A program made the translations under genes and the position numbers. Below are positions 61,540 to 64,000 of a stretch of DNA of 64,000 bases, piece by piece (positions within the stretch are counted from its first letter, which is position 1; each line of letters opens with the position of its first letter). The stretch comes from RPQJ01 sp963712815. Its GTDB lineage: Bacteria > Pseudomonadota > Gammaproteobacteria > Steroidobacterales > Steroidobacteraceae. Where the stretch lies: positions 1 through 64,000 of the forward strand of contig CAVQJL010000011.1 in assembly GCA_963712815.1 (NCBI GenBank), read 5' to 3'. Below the pieces are notes generated by a model, which saw only the letters and a program-made list of their open reading frames with translations, did not search any database and was not told the DNA's origin.

Positions 61540-62700
61540 GGATTCTCTGATTTATTGCCCAGCATCGTACACTTCGGCAACGACGGTGCGAGCAAGGTAA
61601 ATCGATGCGACCGAAGCAGCAGACACTGGCGGCGAGCGGGTTTGAGCGCTATCGCAAGCGCACGCGGCGCGAGCAGTTTCTGGCCGACATGAACCAGGTG
61701 GTGCCGTGGGACCCGCTGGTTGAGCTGATCGCGCCGGTGTACCCGAAGGGCGAAGGCGCGGGTCGCCCGCCGGTGGGACTGGAGCGGATGCTGCGCATCC
61801 ACTGCCTGCAGCACTGGTTCAACCTCTCCGACCCGGCGGTCGAGGAAGCGCTGTACGACTCGCGGGCCATGCGCGAGTTCGTCGGCATCGACCTGGGCCG
61901 TGAGCCGGTGCCGGACGAGACGACGATCTGCAAGTTCCGCCATCTGCTCGAGGCCCATGATCTGGGCCCGCAGATCCTCGCCGCGGTCAACGCGCACCTC
62001 GCCGAGCAGGGCTTCAAGGTCAGCACCGGCACGATCGTCGATGCGACGATCATCAGCGCGCCGAGCTCGACCAAGAACCGCGATGGCGAGCGCGACCCGG
62101 AGATGCACCAGACCAAGAAGGGCAACGAGTGGCACTTCGGCATGAAGGCGCACATCGGCGTCGACAGCCGGCACAAGCTGATCCACTCGGTGGCGGCGAC
62201 CGCCGCCAACGTGCACGACTCCCATCTGTTGCCCGAGCTGCTGCACGGCAACGAGACGGCCGTGTGGGGCGACTCGGCGTATCAAGGCAAGCGCGAGGTG
62301 ATTCACGCGCTCGCGCCGCGGGCCCGGGACATGACCCACCGCCGCTATCGTCGCGGTGGCTGGCTCGATCCGGTCGAGCGGCGCAAGAACCGGAGCAAGT
62401 CGCGGGTGCGCGCCAAGGTCGAGCATCCGTTTCTGGTGCTGAAGGTGATCTTCGGCTTCCGCAAGGTGCGTTACCGCGGCATCGCCAAGAACGCGCAACG
62501 ACTGAACGTGGCCTGCGCACTGGTCAACCTGTTCATGCTGCGGCGACCGTTGTTGCGCCTGGCATAGGGAACGTGTCGATGAATTCTGGGAAAACCGGCC
62601 ATCGCCGCCACGAATCGGTCGAAAACGACCGACTGTCGTGATGCCAGCTTCCGAAATTGAACGTCGATCGCGTCATGAACCCGGATAGATCAGAGCTTCC
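61540..62700 (+). mobile_element. IS5-family insertion sequence
   Basis: A 1,161-base element. The ends are imperfect inverted repeats: GGATTCTCTGATTTATT on the left and GGAAGCTCTGATCTATC (reverse complement of the right end), 13 of 17 identical. It is flanked by a CTAG direct repeat (61536-61539 and 62701-62704), a 4-bp target duplication typical of IS5. It carries one complete transposase gene and sits inside the hsdS gene, just upstream of hsdM in transcription order. Confidence 0.85.
61605..62567 (+). CDS. IS5-family transposase
   Basis: 320 residues, intact, DDE type: VDATIISAP (first Asp), VWGDSAYQGKREVI (second Asp), and KVEHPFLVLKVIFGFRKVRY (Glu) with the usual IS5 spacing. The N-terminal MRPKQQTLAASGFERYRKRT and QHWFNLSDPAVEEALYDSRA are standard. 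Since ORF and both ends are intact, the element may still be mobile. Confidence 0.9.
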   Translation: MRPKQQTLAASGFERYRKRTRREQFLADMNQVVPWDPLVELIAPVYPKGEGAGRPPVGLERMLRIHCLQHWFNLSDPAVEEALYDSRAMREFVGIDLGREPVPDETTICKFRHLLEAHDLGPQILAAVNAHLAEQGFKVSTGTIVDATIISAPSSTKNRDGERDPEMHQTKKGNEWHFGMKAHIGVDSRHKLIHSVAATAANVHDSHLLPELLHGNETAVWGDSAYQGKREVIHALAPRARDMTHRRYRRGGWLDPVERRKNRSKSRVRAKVEHPFLVLKVIFGFRKVRYRGIAKNAQRLNVACALVNLFMLRRPLLRLA

Positions 62701-63499
62701 CTAGTGGAACCCACGCCCACCCCGCGGGCAGTGAACTGCCAAGATTACCGACAGACAGCGCCGCGTGACCAGGAATGAGGTCCGTTGAGCGAGTCGAGAA
62801 CCGGTTCGGTCTTGGCGGCGGTGTCGTCCTCAAAATATGCGTCGATGCAGACTCGAAGTTTCGGCCCTCTCTAGACGCAAGCTCCGCCTCGGTCGGGACC
62901 GAGACGGCCTTCGACGGCGCCTTTGAGGACGGCGGCTTTGTAGCGCTTGAGGTTAGCCGTGACGCGTTTGAGGTTGGCGACGGCTTCGTCGAGGCGGGAG
63001 AACTGCTTTTCGAGTTCGGCGACGATCTGGCGCTGCTCGTGAGGTCTGCCAGCACGATCGGGAAGTCGGCCAGCTGCTTCTGACTGATCGAGGCCATGCC
63101 GCAACTTGCTGCGCATTGCTCGCGAAATAGCGCCGGCTGCCAGGCGAGCAGTTGGTAGTTGAGGAATTTTGGGAGCACCTTCGACCCATCCAGCCGAACC
63201 CGGATGTTTTTACTCTCGAAGACGCTCGGCTCAAGCGTTGGCGGAATGAAAGCGGCCTTACCTACAAGCTCCCGGCTATTGACGCGGTTCACGAGGAGGT
63301 CGCCTTCCCGAAGCCCGTACTCGTCGATCTTCAGCGGTGGACACCGCATCCGCTTGATGTCACCGCCACACGATCGGCCGGCATCAATGTTGTACATGCG
63401 CAGGCAGGTGTGCCATCGTCCGCATACTCTGACGCGGGCTTGTATAGCCCGTTCTTCATTGAGACGACAACATCGCCAAGCCGCGCGTCGTCGCATCAC
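62701..63499 (-). pseudogene. hsdS: Type I restriction specificity subunit (HsdS), cut by IS5
   Basis: The remaining about 266 codons cover the first target-recognition domain (SMKNGLYKPASEYADDG, then CLRMYNIDAG, DLLVNRVNSRELVGKAAFIP), the conserved coiled-coil (EQRQIVAELEKQFSRLDEAV, LKRYKAAVLKGAVEGRL) and the start of the second domain (LPAGWAWVPLG), which ends in the IS. Single-base changes near 63405, 63041 and 62896 also break the frame. Start overlaps the hsdR stop (GTGA). The second recognition domain is missing. Confidence 0.8.
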
Positions 63500-64000
63500 G
63501 CCACCAACTCCCGATTCAACTCATCGATCACCTTCGGCAACTCCGCCCCGAAGAGCTGATGCACCCTGCCCAGCCCGCCGCGCTGGTCGAACGGCGCGTA
63601 GCCGAAGTCCTCGGCCTCGATGCCGAGGTTGCTGGCGATGTGCTCGGCCATCTTCTCCAGCCACCAGCGCTGCTCGTCGGTGAAGCGCCTTGCCCTGCCG
63701 CCTGCTGCTGCGCCATCCACGCCTTGAAGTTGGCGGCCACGCGCTCGGGGTAGGGCACCAGCTCGTTCTCCTGGTGCATCGCGTAGCGCACCAGTGAGAC
63801 CAGGTCGGTCAGGATGCGGCGGCGGCTCGCGCCCTTGACCTTGCTCTGGTCCAGCGCGGCGTAGGCCTGCCAGAGCTGGCTTTCGGTCCACAGGTGCGGC
63901 GGGGCGTGCAGCGTGTCGGCCAGCGCCTTCAGGTCTTCGAACTTCAGCGGCGCCTTGGTCGGGCGGTTGTAGAGGATCTGCAGCGCGGTGATCTCGTCGC
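63496..64000 (-). CDS. hsdR: Type I restriction endonuclease subunit R, C-terminal part
   Basis: Only the last about 168 residues lie in the window: ITALQILYNRPTKAPLKFED, QLWQAYAALDQSKVKGASRR and the end FTDEQRWWLEKMAEHIASNL with FGAELPKVIDELNRELVA, the C-terminal domain of EcoEI-type HsdR. A one-base change near 63690 separates QQQAAG from FTDEQRWW. Gene order in transcription is hsdR, hsdS, hsdM and the GIY-YIG gene. Confidence 0.85.
   Translation of the reverse strand, partial: RRDHRAADPLQPPDQGAAEVRRPEGAGRHAARPAAPVDRKPALAGLRRAGPEQGQGREPPPHPDRPGLTGALRDAPGERAGALPRARGRQLQGVDGAAAGGRARRFTDEQRWWLEKMAEHIASNLGIEAEDFGYAPFDQRGGLGRVHQLFGAELPKVIDELNRELVA

Overview
The window is GC-rich (about 70%) bacterial chromosome. 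The gene content (PEP-CTERM protein, HrpB helicase, HtpX, FadH, the hut genes, a DUF4212/sodium-solute symporter cluster) fits a gammaproteobacterium or closely related proteobacterium. This is inferred from gene families alone, because no rRNA or tRNA gene was seen.

Layout. 0-1.5 kb: a toxin-first RelE/HTH toxin-antitoxin pair behind a clear promoter-operator, then a small membrane protein. 1.5-7 kb: a double-length UvrA with four ABC modules, broken by five single-base frameshifts. 7-15.6 kb: housekeeping and envelope genes (FadH, CBS protein, flavin amine oxidase, secreted nuclease, CHRD/PEP-CTERM protein, MazG-like pyrophosphatase, HtpX). 15.7-19.7 kb: histidine degradation genes hutU-hutI-hutG, with a 31-bp inverted repeat between hutU and hutI. 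19.8-23.9 kb: thioredoxin-fold lipoprotein, GNAT enzyme, threonine aldolase and a secretin-N-like protein.

23.9-26.9 kb is the highlight. A tight operon encodes a membrane-anchored zinc-binding (treble-clef/RING-like) protein, an E1-like ThiF enzyme with C-terminal zinc ribbons, a ubiquitin-like protein ending in a free glycine, an E2-fold UBC protein with catalytic Cys and a C-terminal zinc ribbon, and a JAMM/JAB deconjugase. Together they look like a complete bacterial ubiquitin-like conjugation and deconjugation system, possibly with its own E3-like partner. A small helical protein of unknown function follows.

27.5-44.8 kb: an alpha/beta hydrolase plus phospholipase-D lipoprotein, CBS and helix-hairpin-helix proteins, DUF456 protein, HrpB, a MacAB-type ABC export system (adaptor, ATPase, two permeases), an NlpC/P60 lipoprotein, and the cluster DUF4212 - symporter - cNMP/CBS/DUF294 regulator - DnaQ-type exonuclease. 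46.9-51.5 kb: a nucleotidyltransferase with a small partner gene, acetaldehyde-type dehydrogenase with DUF779, EamA transporter and DUF1304 protein.

51.6-64 kb is accessory DNA: a tail-module-like protein, a HigBA-like pair whose toxin carries an internal in-frame deletion, a remnant of ohr, an orphan BrnA antitoxin, an unknown 433-aa protein, a secreted amidohydrolase, a second RelE/HTH pair built like the first, an NYN/PIN protein, and a type I restriction-modification locus (hsdR end, hsdS, hsdM, GIY-YIG/RAMA-like gene) whose hsdS is cut by an IS5-family element with a CTAG target duplication.

At least 17 single-base frameshifts are visible in otherwise well-conserved genes. Many probably are consensus errors of the assembly rather than real decay. 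Intact neighbours and perfect family continuation after each shift support that reading, but raw reads are needed.
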